64,000 nt of DNA from Certhia americana (Eukaryota > Chordata > Aves > Passeriformes > Certhiidae), in NCBI GenBank assembly GCA_018697195.1, contig CM031879.1, positions 48,376,509-48,440,508 of the forward strand, given 5' to 3'. Shown piece by piece: positions 25,301-37,900 of this stretch. Position numbers and translations under genes: made by a program. The notes under the pieces were generated by a model that was given only the letters and a program-made list of their open reading frames with translations, was not told where the DNA came from and did no database searches. Position 1 is the first letter of the stretch. Every line of letters begins with the position of its first letter.

Positions 25301-28300
25301 CACCTTCCTTGTCTTGCTTCTGAACATGGCACATATGGGCCCCCCACCACAAATGTGTCTTCTTTGAGAATTTGAAAGTCAATATCCCTTTCTGGTATAG
25401 TGGATGACTTAAATGCGTCTCAGAGTACAGCACATCAAGAAGCAGAGACACGATGCTCTGTAATTAAATAATGCTTTATACTGGTTCATGACAACGTAAC
25501 ACCAAGGCGACAGCACCTGCCATTTTCAGGCAAAGTAATTTACATAAACTTATTCCTCTACTTCTATACCTCCAGCTGCATTCCATAATTTATACAGACA
25601 TACAAATTCTTCCCTCTGACATTAACAAGAGAAACAAGTTGAATAATCAACTTGCAGTATTAAGTGGATTGCATTTACTACCAAGCAAGCTTTTTTAGCT
25701 CAGCAGATGATTAATCTTCCCTCTGTGGGTAGAGTACCAGGAGATGTAGAGAGCTGACAATTGCTCTCGGCTTCTGGCCATGCTCTCCACATGCTTACCT
25801 TGCAACAACAGCATTTGCTGGATCCCTCCAAGAGCTGCTCTAATTCATTAACCCAGCAAAAGAATTGGACAGCTTTCTGCCAGGTCAGTGAATTAAAGTG
25901 GTTCACGTAAGGAATGCCAGAGACAGTAAATAGGAGTGGGAGTTTGCGCTTGGAGCCAGATCTCTCCTTTCTGACAGCAGTGAATCTCTTAGATCAGCTC
26001 AGCTGCCAGAGGTACTGCAGCCTAATTAGCATTTCCCCTTGCAGCAAACTGTGCTGGGTGTTTCCATTAGGGATAAGAGCACTAAGGTAAACTAAAAAGG
26101 GGGAAGGGGGAAGAAACCAGGCAACCCAGCACCCTAAGTGAAATGCTGAGCATCAACTGTTTAAGAGAAGGGCTGCAACAGGCAGACCAAGTAGGCCAAA
26201 TATGGTCCTGTACCTCAGCCTATTTTTAATCCAGGTCTTTCAGCTGTGCTTTAGGGTAGTATCAAGAGAAAGGACAGATGCTTGGACATGAAGACTGAGA
26301 GATCTTCCTGCCACATACCAGGCAAGAAACAAAGCCCCACAGATGAGACTTGATCTTAAAATAGAGATTCAAAAATATGAAGCTGTTTGTATTACAAACT
26401 ACTGTGCCAATTTCTTTTCCATGCCCCAATCCTGAGACCTCTGAATGCTTTCCACTACATTCAGACCTCCACAACCAAGCTCGTCCTCAGCTCATGACAC
26501 CAACCAGTCATTTCCCTTTGTTCAGGGTTTTAGACCGTGTAGGAAAGCATGGACTTTGAGTCTCAAAGTTTATTTTACATAAGTTTACTGGTGATCTTTG
26601 ACCTCAGGCTCCCAGACCACTGTCTATTAACTCAGACACCACCACTAATCTCAAATCATTCTAGCTAACTAGCCACATTTCTACAAAAATTGCTCCCACC
26701 CTGTGTCTTAAGGACCTGTAACAGAGCACACTACATTGCTGCAACTTCCTACCAAGGAGATCAACCGCCCTTTCTATGAGTAACCTTTAAGCTACCCCCA
26801 TGTTCTTTGTTACTTTTCCAATTATCCCAAAGGTTATCAGCTTGAAAAGCAAGAAAGCTGACCTGACCACATCTGACCACACCTTTTGCTATCTCCCTCT
26901 GTCCTGCCAACATGACCAATCACAGGCCTTGTTCTTAAAAGCAAGCAGGGAACTTATCTGTCCAGCTGAAGGAATTTCTGAATCATCCTATGGGAGCACA
27001 GGCTGCAAGTCAGCAGCTAAAAAAATCCACTGGCTGTTGAGTCTGGGGTATCACCTTCACACACATGACAGCAGCTGTGCTTGTCAGTTACAATAATGGG
27101 AGGGAAGGCTCATACCTCACCCCTGATGGCTCTGTGCTCTATTAAAGTTAGTGCTGTTGTTTGAGCAAGATGGTAATATGGTTAAAGAAGAAGATGCCTT
27201 AAAGCATAACAGTCTAGTCCACATGGACTGAACATGTGTGTCAAACAAGTAATAGCCAGCACATGGGATGGACAAAACGCTTAACATGAGCTGTAGATGT
27301 TTAAGATGAAATAACCAACCTGTTCTGCTGTATTTTAATATGTATATTATAGTATTCTTTAACTTGAGTAACTACTGAGCCTTCTTGCTTCCCTTAGGTC
27401 CTACATCATTAATCAATATACTGAAGAGAAGAAAAGTTACCAGGAATTACATCCTAAGGCAGCCCACAGAATTAAAGCAACCTCATAGAGGAGTCCTAGA
27501 CAGAAAGATAAAGAGACTTGGAAGATCCAGGATGCAGTGGATGTGAAAGTCTGGTATGTGAAACGCTCCTGGTTGAGGCACTTTTACCCCTGCTCCCACA
27601 GGTTTCTTCGTGTGCCACCATCTGGCATCCTCTAGGTTTGATCAATCCCAGACACAGCAGCCACAGCAACGCCCTTGTGTGTGCCCTTACTCCTTCCCAG
27701 CCAGCTATGGCCACAAGCCTGACTCTGCATGCTCAGCTTGCACGTCTTTAACCACATCAAACGGTCACTCCAGACGCGCACACCTGTTTCCAGCAGCCAG
27801 TTTAAGTGCTGTCTGTTATGCAGCCTGTTTCTTGGATAACCCCCTGCCAGTCAGGCTCCCTGCACAGATTCCTGGCAACACCACTGCCTGCCAGCAGTCT
27901 CCCAGCAACACTCCCTCCCGCACAGATGGGCTCCCAGTCCTTCCTTGCAGGCTAGCCACAGGCTGTGGGCTCCTTGGAGCCAGCGTTAGTTGATGAAACA
28001 CAGAGCTCGGCCCTGCAGAGCCACAGAGATGGCTCCTAATATGGAAGAGGAGCAGGAAGGCTGGCAAGAGCTTTCACCCAAGGTCAAGGCTCACATCATT
28101 TCCATTAAAAAGAAATGCTCTTAAGCTCTGGACAAGGATGTGAACTGCAAAAACACACAGGGAAAGACACTGCCATGTTTTTTATTCCCTATTTCCAGCT
28201 TCCTCATCCAACTGGCAGTGCCTGAGATAGTTGTTTGCTGGAGATGGGCAACCCAAATCTTACGTGTTGGAACGGTATCGAACAATCTGGTGCTAAAATG

Positions 28301-29238
28301 ATGACTTGCATTTCTGCACACTGCATCAGCTCTAAGTTTTATTTCCTGCCTGGTCTTTCCTTATCTACTTTTTTTTGCCAAGCAAGGCACCCTAAGTTCC
28401 TTTTACACACTACCAATGCGCCTTACAGAGTTTGTACTCTTATCTTCTTCAAGAGGCCGAAGTTGTGGCATTCCCAGGAAGGAATCAAAGATATCTTATC
28501 AAAGTCATGACCAATGGCGCCAACCATGCAGCCACTGCCCACTGCAGAAGGAGCAGAAGCACATGTCAGGAACCATGAACACTTGAGCTGGCACTATCAC
28601 TTCTTCCAACTGTTGGCACGGAATTCATTCAGTACTTACCAGGGAAAAAAATAATCTCTACAAGCCAAACACCAACTACAAGTAAAACTGAAAGCATTAA
28701 CAGATTAAATCCGCCCCTGAGCGCCGAAGGCTCTCACCATAAGGCTCTTTATTAGGAAGTTAAGTCTTAACAAGTGGCTTAAGGGGTGGATAAAGCTTTT
28801 CCTGGGATAATCTGCCAGCATGTTGCCCAGTGCCAGTTCCAGGCCATGGAAAGAAGACAGAAAATTCATAAGATGATGAAAATGTTGGTTTGGCAAATGG
28901 ACAACCAGTAGCTGAGAGCTCATCTCCTATCCTTGCTCCCTGAAGCTCCCTGCTGCCTTCAGAAAGTCAAAGGAAAGTAATTTTCTACTCTGTTAGCTTC
29001 CTGAAAACAAAACCACATTGGGATTACACCTAAAATGCATGTGTTCACCCTAATTCTTTGTACTGTCAACCCTCCAGAATTTGCCTCCATCACATCTATT
29101 TGAACCATTCCCCAATTAACACAAAGTAATTAACACTTTTGTAAAAGACTGTCTTTGGACAACACCACCATGGTAAAACCACCGTGATCATGATTTCAAG
29201 TATTACTGCTCTCTGCAGGTACCAATTTACAAGGGGAA

Positions 29239-29244
29239 CATGCA
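29239..29244 (-). promoter_or_regulatory. Full TGCATG hexamer after exon 2
   Basis: The complete RBFOX hexamer TGCATG occurs on the transcribed strand 169 nt downstream of the exon 2 donor, in the range where RBFOX sites are known to act as splicing enhancers. The single motif is suggestive only. Confidence 0.35.
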
Positions 29245-29412
29245 AAAGGGGAAACCCAGGAATGGAAGGTCAGAAGCCGTGTTTTGTTTATAATTCAATC
29301 CTTTTAAGTCAACTGCCGGTTTGCTGCACACTTGAGAATCAGCAAGCTAATCAGTGGCTGCTTTTTCCCCAAAGCATTGTGCCGTTCTGGCTGGGCACCC
29401 TTGTGCACTTAC

Positions 29413-29637
29413 TGCAAGAGATCCGTTCTGCGTGCTGGCCGTGTTCGTGCTCTGCTCTCCATGCGGCTGCGTGCTCCCGTAGAGTGTCAGATTGTGCTCG
29501 CTGGTCTGGCCTGCATAGTCCTGAGTGTGTGGCACCCCATACTCTGTGGGAATCCCATTCTGTGGGGGTGGCGGAAATGGGATTGTGGTGAATGGCTGCA
29601 CCATTGCATCAGGAGTTGCCGATGGCTCCTGGTTACC
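29413..29637 (-). CDS. RBFOX2: RBFOX2 coding exon 2 (N-terminal Q/P/T-rich region)
   Basis: This 225-nt exon gives 75 codons, from GNQEP to NGSLA. The segment MVQPFTTIPFPPPPQNG followed by TEYGVPHTQDYAGQ is diagnostic of RBFOX2 rather than RBFOX1 or RBFOX3. The acceptor is a strong pyrimidine tract ending in TTAAG before 29637. The donor is GTAAGT at 29412-29407. Both borders are phase 0. The region is low-complexity and rich in Pro, Gln, Thr and Ser, with no folded domain; in RBFOX proteins it precedes the RRM and contributes to protein interactions. Compared with the mammalian protein as I remember it, there are several conservative-looking changes: Ser-Ala near the start, Pro in STQPHGEQS, and Ala as the last residue. 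An exonic GCATG lies at 29464-29460 on this strand. Open frames on the opposite strand over this exon are shadows. Confidence 0.97.
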
Positions 29638-32600
29638 CTTAAGAAAGGAAAAAGGAGAAAACAGCTTTATACTACAGAAGACAGATCAAAACATCAGCCT
29701 GAGAAACAACACCCGCATCCATGTGAATATGCCACCCACCATCACCATCGTATTCCACAGTCTTCTATTATCTCTCCTATCAAAAAGCGTATGCCTTGCT
29801 CCTCTGAGCCATGACACTGTTTTCTTAATCTTTTCAGGGCAATTTTCTTGCTACTGGGTGGCATACAGTGAACAAATTACAGGGTTTGCGGACTGCATAC
29901 CCCTGTGATCTCACACAAAGCTTTACACACAGTAAGGTATTATTTCAGAAGAGAGAAGAGGCACTCAGACATTGGAACAGAGAAGGAAACACAGAAAAAC
30001 AGAGTTCCTCAACATCCCTAAAAGTACCATAACTGGATCCATTTCCTCCAGCCTGACCCTCATGGCTCACAAGCAAGCCCATCACGTGGTTCAGAGCACA
30101 CCTCTCTGTTATGTTACAGTGATTAAAAAGTACAGTTTTTAAAATTCATCTGTGCAGAACCTCCCTCCATTGCCCTGGCAGCACTGTGTACAGATCACAG
30201 GTATCTGTTGCTGGAATATCTCATTTGCTTCTTGCTGGCCATGCAGGAGACACTAAAGAGCTGTAGGGAAACAAGCTGAGATCGCAAGCCAGCCGCACAG
30301 TCACTCTTTCCCAATCCTGAGCATCTCTACAATCACTCAAGGCATTAATTACCCACTCCTCCCTCAGCTTAGAGTATCCCACAGAGACCTCTTGCATAGT
30401 GGACTTTTTAGAAGCTTTTAGTGCAGTCTTAGATGTAGCTAACACCAATCAGATGACTCAGAAACAAAGAACTGACCATGCAAAAGATATCCCCAGAAGA
30501 CAATAAAAATGCTACCCCACCATGTCAGAAAAACCACATGAAGGAAACAAAAAAGCATGCAGCCCTGCAGCCTCTGCAGGGATCTCACCAAGGGGGGAGC
30601 TGCATTCAGCTACCCGGGGTGAAGGAGAACAGCCTTGACATTGAAGCCCAGCCCTGGGAAGCCCAGGCTGCTGCACCACTCCTACTGCCTTCACCGCCGC
30701 AGCAGAAAAAAAAGCCAAAGATTTATGATAGGAGGGCTGTTTGATTTATGTGCGTGTCAACAGACTAATCCTGATTTTAAATTTTGGCTGCTGTTCCAGC
30801 CCTGGGTCCTCCCCCACAAAGCCTGGAGGTGCTCGAGGCTATTCTGACACCAGCATGCTTAAATCAATGGAGTAAAAGCGAAACAGACCTTATCCCGTGG
30901 ATAGGAAAGGCAGAGTGGGAATTACCAAGCAGCCTTTCAGCAGAGAGCATGCAGGGGCTGACGGACCTCCAAAGAAGCCGGACAAACCTTTCAGTCCCTT
31001 TATCAGCCTACCTGCAGCTTTCCCTTCCGGGCGGAGGAAACAATGATAAACGCAGTGCACCTCCAGCCAGCACCGGGTCATTCAGACACTGGCTGAATCC
31101 CAAATTTGCTCTGACATTAGTCTATCTGGTCTGCCTCCCCTGGGGGCCACGTGGCCATGCGCTCCTGCAGCTGGGGAGAAGGAGAGGGAAGGGCATTCAA
31201 TACCACTTAGCAGAGCCGAGCTGCAGCCTTGGCCCATGCAGAAGAATGGACGGTTTCAAGTCCAGCATTGCTGCCTGCAGGAACACAAACTCCACAGCCT
31301 TATCTGAGAAAGAAAAATCCAGGTGAGCACACCAGCCGTGGCCAGTGCTCAGCTCCTTGCACGCACTCCCCCAAACAGTTGCAGCCCTGCGTCGCGTGCT
31401 CGCAGCTCTGCGGAGATTTTTTCACACACCAAGCACATTCTCATAAAGCAGGACAGGATTTTTGTTTCCCCCTTCAAAAAGGAGGGCAGCTCCACCAGCC
31501 CTCCAGTTCTGCTCATTCCTTTGCTATTCTCAGCTTCCAAGCAAGCCGCTTCTGACTCGACCTAATCCACCATCAAGATCTGCAGAGAGCGTTCTAAAGC
31601 AGGAGGCAGGACAGGCAGAATGATGGCCATCCCACTGCAAACCAGGTATCAGCAATCCTATTGCTGACCTGCTCAGACTGCTTACCCCCTGACATGACAG
31701 CTCCATTCTGTCCACAGCCTGCCTCCTTTCCAAGCTCTTCTGTTTACAGTATTTCATTGTATTTGATGGTCTGCGTTCTTCCGTACAGCCCACATTGTCT
31801 GCCCCCCTTTCTTATGTTTCAAATAGGAGCTAAATAGGAAACTGACTTTTTCTTTTCAATGAAAAATTTTTCCACAGGAAAAACAGAGGAGCAGAAACTA
31901 TTTCCAGTCTTCTCAGAACAAGCTAGATTTCCAAGCCAGCAGCATCCCAGGTCAGAGGAAGACAATGCTGATTAGCCTGAAACAAAACCTATTCTGCCAT
32001 CCTGTCAACAGTGCAGGGCTGCTCCCCAAAGGACATAGTCCAGCATTCTGTTCAACCTCACTCTTAGACTGTTTAAAATGCCAGCCCATGAACCTTATAT
32101 AATCTTATTTTCAATGTTTTCACCCCTCAGTTAATACTGTTCCTTCCAGTTTAAATGCATTTCAACCTTTTAAATATTTTCTCTTCCTTCTTCAATTATC
32201 TACAAATGTTTGAAGGATGAAAAATGCTTACTCTCTCCTCTGTTGCTTGTGGCATTTTGATAATACATATTTATTTTGAGTTTAATCACACCTCTCAAGC
32301 CAAAATATCCTGGTAACTTTATTTATTACTTCTCTCTGACCTTCCGAAGATTTTTCAAAGAAGGACTTCTGGTGCAGAATAAAATGTTTTTAATACCACT
32401 GTCACTCCCCGACTCCTCAAATCACACTAACATACAAAAATCATATCTTTTATTACAAATGCATCCTTCATTTAATGCTCAGGTTATCTAGAGATCTATC
32501 ATTATTATATTTGTCCAGGTTTCATCATCCCATGCAGTATGTGTATCTCAAATTATTTTTCTCTTGATATGATTATGAACATATTTCCCATCTGATTTTT

Positions 32601-34940
32601 TTTGGTAATTTTAATTTCCTTTGATGCTTTAGAATTACTTTTTTCCTTGTTTCCACTAGCGTCAACAGAAAAGGACTCCTGATGAGATCTCTGCAGGTTT
32701 CACAGCATACTGATATCCTCCAAACCCAGAGGAGATTCTACCTCTTCTGTTATTCTACCAAATTTCAACATTTACACAACACTTCATATTTTCAAGAGTT
32801 AACACAGAACACGCACACACAAATCCCATTAATCTTCAAACATAGAACCTGAACTCTCCTTTCCCTGCCTTCTAAACCACCACATAAAATTCTGCAGTCA
32901 GGGGTGCTGCTTCTCACACTTCTCAGGAGGTACAGAGAGCATGGAGAAACCCACAAATTTCTGGGTAAAGGGAAGTATTTTGCCTGTTCAATCTTGACAT
33001 GCTTCACTGCATTGTCAGTCCTGCCTGTTTTAGCTCACAATGACATAAAAAATGTATTCAAATGCAACAAGAAACTCAGATAGGCATGTCCAAGAACAGT
33101 CACCATCCCTGAACTTACACAAGGATGCCACCACAGGACTAGGAAAACCTGAGTGCAGCTCCCCACAAAACCTTCTACCATCTTAAACTTCTGTGATGGC
33201 ATGAAGTAAATTTTAATCAATGCTCAGGAGCAGACAGACACCTCTCTTGTCCACAATGCATCATACTGGCAGTCTCCAGGAAGTGAGTGCGAGGGACATT
33301 TGGTTGCAGGAATAATTTTGGCGGTTCCAGATTAACCAATTAGCTCTGCCAGTTTGTGCTGTGATGCACCAACCATGATAGCTGCCATCCCGTGCTCAGC
33401 CTGGGAAAGGCTGTTCAATTCAGGTGAAACAGTGTAATTAACACACACTCCTTAAAAAAAACAAAACAAACAAAAATATTTCAGTACTATATATGTTAAC
33501 CTATAGTTCAAAGAAAAGCAATAATTCTTGTGTTTTCTATTCCTTCTGTTGCTCTGTTCCCACAGACATCATTCATTCACATCAGGTGGGAATTCAAAGC
33601 AGCTCCCCCCTTGCAAAATGTTGGCATCTGATTCATGAGCACACAAGCCCTCAGGGCACAAGAAGGATATGGTTACCCATCTGGGCTCTGCTTTCAGGCC
33701 CCTATTCTCAGCTCTACAAAGGTCCAGTCACGTCCTTGCAGGCACCAACTTTCTTCCTTAAGTCAGGGATTTGCCTACACAGACCAGTACAAACCCATCC
33801 CACATTTTGTTTAAAAACAAATTAGCTAAAGTGAAAAATCCCTAATGGGGACACATTTCTAAGAGCTTATGCAGCTTTAAGTTAATTAATGAACTTTGCA
33901 GCTCCAAGCTAAGCAGAGGAACGATGAGTAACTGATGAGTAACCGCACGTGGTGGTACCTTGTGGAAGGGTGGGAGCTGGGGACAACAACTCAACAAGGA
34001 GCAACGTGGTTCAGCAAATGTGACACAGGATGAATTCTTTCAGCAGACAGCAGGTGGTGATCCAAGATCACGGCACTGGAGCGCCAAGAGCGAACACCAG
34101 AAATGCACACAAAGGCCTCCTGCTTCCATAAAACTGTCAAAGATCAGTCTGTTCTGTGAAGGAGTCGTTTTGTTTTCCTCATTAGAGAAATGGGTGTAAG
34201 TAGAGGGATATGAAAGGAGCCTTACAGCAATGCAGCTCCAGATCTCTTTGTACTGCTATGCCATAATATGCATAGATAGTAAAGCCTAACCAGCCGAATA
34301 AAAATTATACTCCTGGTAAAGCTACAGTACAATTTCTGTATAGATGTGGCAAACTGCCACAAGGTAACTGGTCTGTGCTATCCATAACCCTACTGTGAGT
34401 CATCAGCATCACAGAAAGGTTCAGGGAAATGGTACAGCATATAAACATCAAACAATCTCTTAAAAATGCCTTTGAACTCTGCTAACCCCCAAATCACTGG
34501 GATACATGTGAGTCTAAGGCTATTAATGGAATGGGGTTTCTAAAACGTATGCCTTCACTGAACTAACTTTATGAATCCTTGAAGCAACTGACTTGCAGCT
34601 AACGGAGGCAATTAACCTGTTTGTGAAGACCAGAATTCCAAGCTATGACTGTTTGCTCTCTGCACAAACCTAATCCCTTCTGTAAACAGCAAAAATGTTT
34701 GGAGCTGGGATCTGAAGAGCCTGCCAGGAACCTGGAGCCACTGCCCACCCCCAGTTCTATGTAAGAAAGGGATGATTCTGAGTGAGGGGAATGCAGGGAC
34801 CGTGCTGTCCCTCCTAGAACCCAGGTCACAGCCTCCTTTCAGGGATGCAAACATCACACATGCAAAGCACTGCTCCCTGGCTGTACACAGACAAGAGAGA
34901 AAGGGCTTTTCATACAAGGCTGCTGCTTAGGAGCATGAGA

Positions 34941-34960
34941 ATAATTAATTAATTAATAAT
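34941..34960. repeat. TTAA tetranucleotide repeat
   Basis: ATAATTAATTAATTAATAAT, a short TTAA array that also gives repeated TAATTA homeodomain core sites. Confidence 0.8.
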
Positions 34961-37900
34961 AAGCTGTGTTTCCCCCGCCATTCCCTTCTCACAGATCAAC
35001 AAAAAAGCTGCTGTAGCAGGGTCTCTTTCCCAGCCCCTTCCAACAGCCTCCCTTCCCAGTTCTCAGCTGCAGCTTCAGAGGGACTCTGGCTGGAGCTGCC
35101 ACCATCCCACCTCCAGCTGTGCACTCCTGCCCTCTCTCCCCTGCCAGCCTGCCCACCACTGAGCCCTTTCAGCACATATCCCAGGAAAAAAAAAATTACT
35201 CACTTTTTATTGCCAGGTTAGTTTTGTTCCCAGTTAAGAGCGCTGAAACAGCTTGGCAAGGAGCTGGAGGAGAACCAGAGCCAGAAAGGACAGGGGGTGG
35301 AGAAGCTGGGAGGGAAGGGCCATGGGCACCAGCACTTGGATGAGCTCAGGCTGCCAGGGAGCCGCAGTCTCCAGCATGCATTAACCCTCTCCACAGGCAA
35401 TCCCACAATTTACCCGCAGATAACAAATGTATCAACAAGCACTTTCTTTGCAAACGGGAATGGATACAAAGCAGTGTGAATGATGCCCCCGACACGCACC
35501 AGGAACTCCAGCATCATCCCTTGCAGAAAAAAAACAAGAGATTGGGGCACTCATTTCACCAAAGATAAATTCCACCCTACACTTGTGGCTCTCACAGCAC
35601 ACAGAATCTATGCCTGGGTTTTTAAAACTGTGCTTTTGCTCTTTAGGGCCATGAAGCGTCTCAAATTCGAGACAAAGTGATGTACAGAATGATGAAGTGA
35701 TGGCTTTCCAACGGCCCAGACACCCCAAAACAGTGACTTGGCCATGCCAACCCTGCAGTGCCCAAAACATGATACAAGCTCTCTACTCCAAAATGCAGCA
35801 ATAACACATCCTCCATTGTGGCAATTTCATTACACATTAGTTTCTGAATGGGAAGAGCAGGCAAAATGCTTACAGAAAAAAATCTGGGGGTAAAAAGGAT
35901 GTATACAAAGGACACAACCATCTCATACCCTTCAAATTTATACAAATCTGATCCTGGATTCAGAGGGGAATGTGACCCTAACCTGACACCCACTCTCCAC
36001 ACTACAAAGGCATTTCTGTAACTCCAGAGAGCAGGACTGACATGCCTGTGTGTCTGGGACACAGACTGATAAAATCAACACTCTTTCTTGGTGTGGGTTG
36101 ATCATAAAAGCACCTTGAAGAGGATCACAGTAATAAGGGGTTTTGTATTTCATCTGCACATCTGGAGCTTGATCTTCATTTGATCTATGACCCACTGTGG
36201 TAATAGAAAAGGATGCTGGATTTTGACTCTACTGACATGGGCATGAGAGCAATTTCTCCCAAATCCTTCCAAAGGCAAACTCTAAATCTAGGTAGTTCTG
36301 GAAACATCTGCTGGAATTTTATGGTATTTGTGTTAAAATTAAGGGAAGTTTAGTTATGGGTATATTTTTTAAGTTCAAATTGGATGTAATCACTCAGGAA
36401 ATGCCTTTTGCACTGGGTAAAGTTAAGCCTCAATAAACTAATCTTGCACCAGTAAAAAAAAGTAAATCTAAAAAGAGATGCCTGCACTCACACTTGCACC
36501 TAGCTAACCATTTAAAGGCATGTCTCCTTCAACTTCCTGGTGCAAGCTTGCACTAGATTATCTAATCTTGCCTTTCCTAGATATGTAAAGCAAGGGAAGA
36601 ACAAGTTATCTTCCAATACACGCTCTATCATTCCAGGCCACCAAAAAGTGCTCTGTAAAATAAAGCAGCTGGCCTTTTTTTTTTTTTAAATACATTTAAA
36701 AACTTTATGGAAAAGAAGTTCAAGCCCCCCTTTCATAGGAAAGGATGAAAGAAAATTATAGTCTTATCTTACAGTTATATACAGGAAGCACTCACTCATC
36801 CCCTTGCTATCATCACTTCCAGTAATGGCCAACTTTTGCTCTACCCCTATGCACAAACACAGGCTCTCAGTGCATCTTACCATGTACACTAGGTAGGATG
36901 CCCTCAGGCAACCTGCAAAGAAGCTTCCTGTTGGATGCAACCAAAGCTTTAGGGTTACACAACATTAATAAGGCCCAGAGCCACATCTACTTACCAGCCT
37001 GAAACGTACCTTTCAGATTTTAAAAAGCACTGATTTCTGCTCCTGAAATCTACATTATTCCCCACTCAAAAAAGTTAAATGTTACTGGCACAAAGGCATC
37101 CCAACAAATGCTTTCAATCCATTCATGCTCTCTGGGGTTGATTAGAGAGGATTGTGCTTCGAGAGACATCAGGGTCCCAGCATCTGTTTGCACTCCATAT
37201 TAGGAATTAAACCACCTCTGAGAATTACTGGGGAGAAGGGGGTAAGGGTAGAGAACAAAGGGAAAAGTCACCAGGATGGATATATCCTCTTCAACAAAAC
37301 CAGCAATTAAGAGAAAAGCTCAGACCCGATTTTTTGGTCAAGATTGGTCCTTTAGCACTTACCCCTGTTGTGTTCTTCCCAGCTCTACAACATTCCAAGC
37401 AACTATTTTCCATTTAAAATTCATAGTCAAACATTCTTTGGGAAAAAAAAGTAAATATTTCCTTATAAAAAGACTACTAGCTTTTAACAGATCAGCCTCA
37501 AAATACTACGGATCGAGTCCTCCATTAATCCAGCAGGCACCCAGGGCAGCAGAAGCCTGTCCCACACAAGGGAGATTACTCCTCTGTCAGGCAAAGACAG
37601 CTAAGTTCCTTCTTGGGGACCAGAATTGAAATGAGTCACAGATAAGGAATAGTGTGCTGCAGATGTGTCACGTATGTTTAATCCAAGCTGGCTGCCATCA
37701 GCTATTCAGCAGATTAGCAAACCAATCACACTCTCCATTGCATGACTGTGGATCCTCTCCCCGGGAAGCAGCAGAAACCAGAGGCCAGTGGTGGGGAAGG
37801 AATGGGTAACTGCTTTTCAGGAGAGGTCCACGGTTGCAGCAGGATATCTGGGCTCTTTGTGATACCTTAGATGGCACAGAGGACCTGCCTGTTCTGGTTT

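Larger units (their letters stand above)
19283..29412 (-). other. RBFOX2 intron between exons 2 and 3
   Basis: About 10 kb of unique-looking, AT-rich intron. I found no transposon tail, RNA gene or additional exon that I could support. The GCATG at 19341-19345 and the TGCATG at 29239-29244 lie near its two ends. Confidence 0.85.

Noticed and set aside
29332..29908. Plus-strand open frames over the 225-nt exon
   Set aside because: They are antisense shadows of the conserved RBFOX2 exon on the minus strand.
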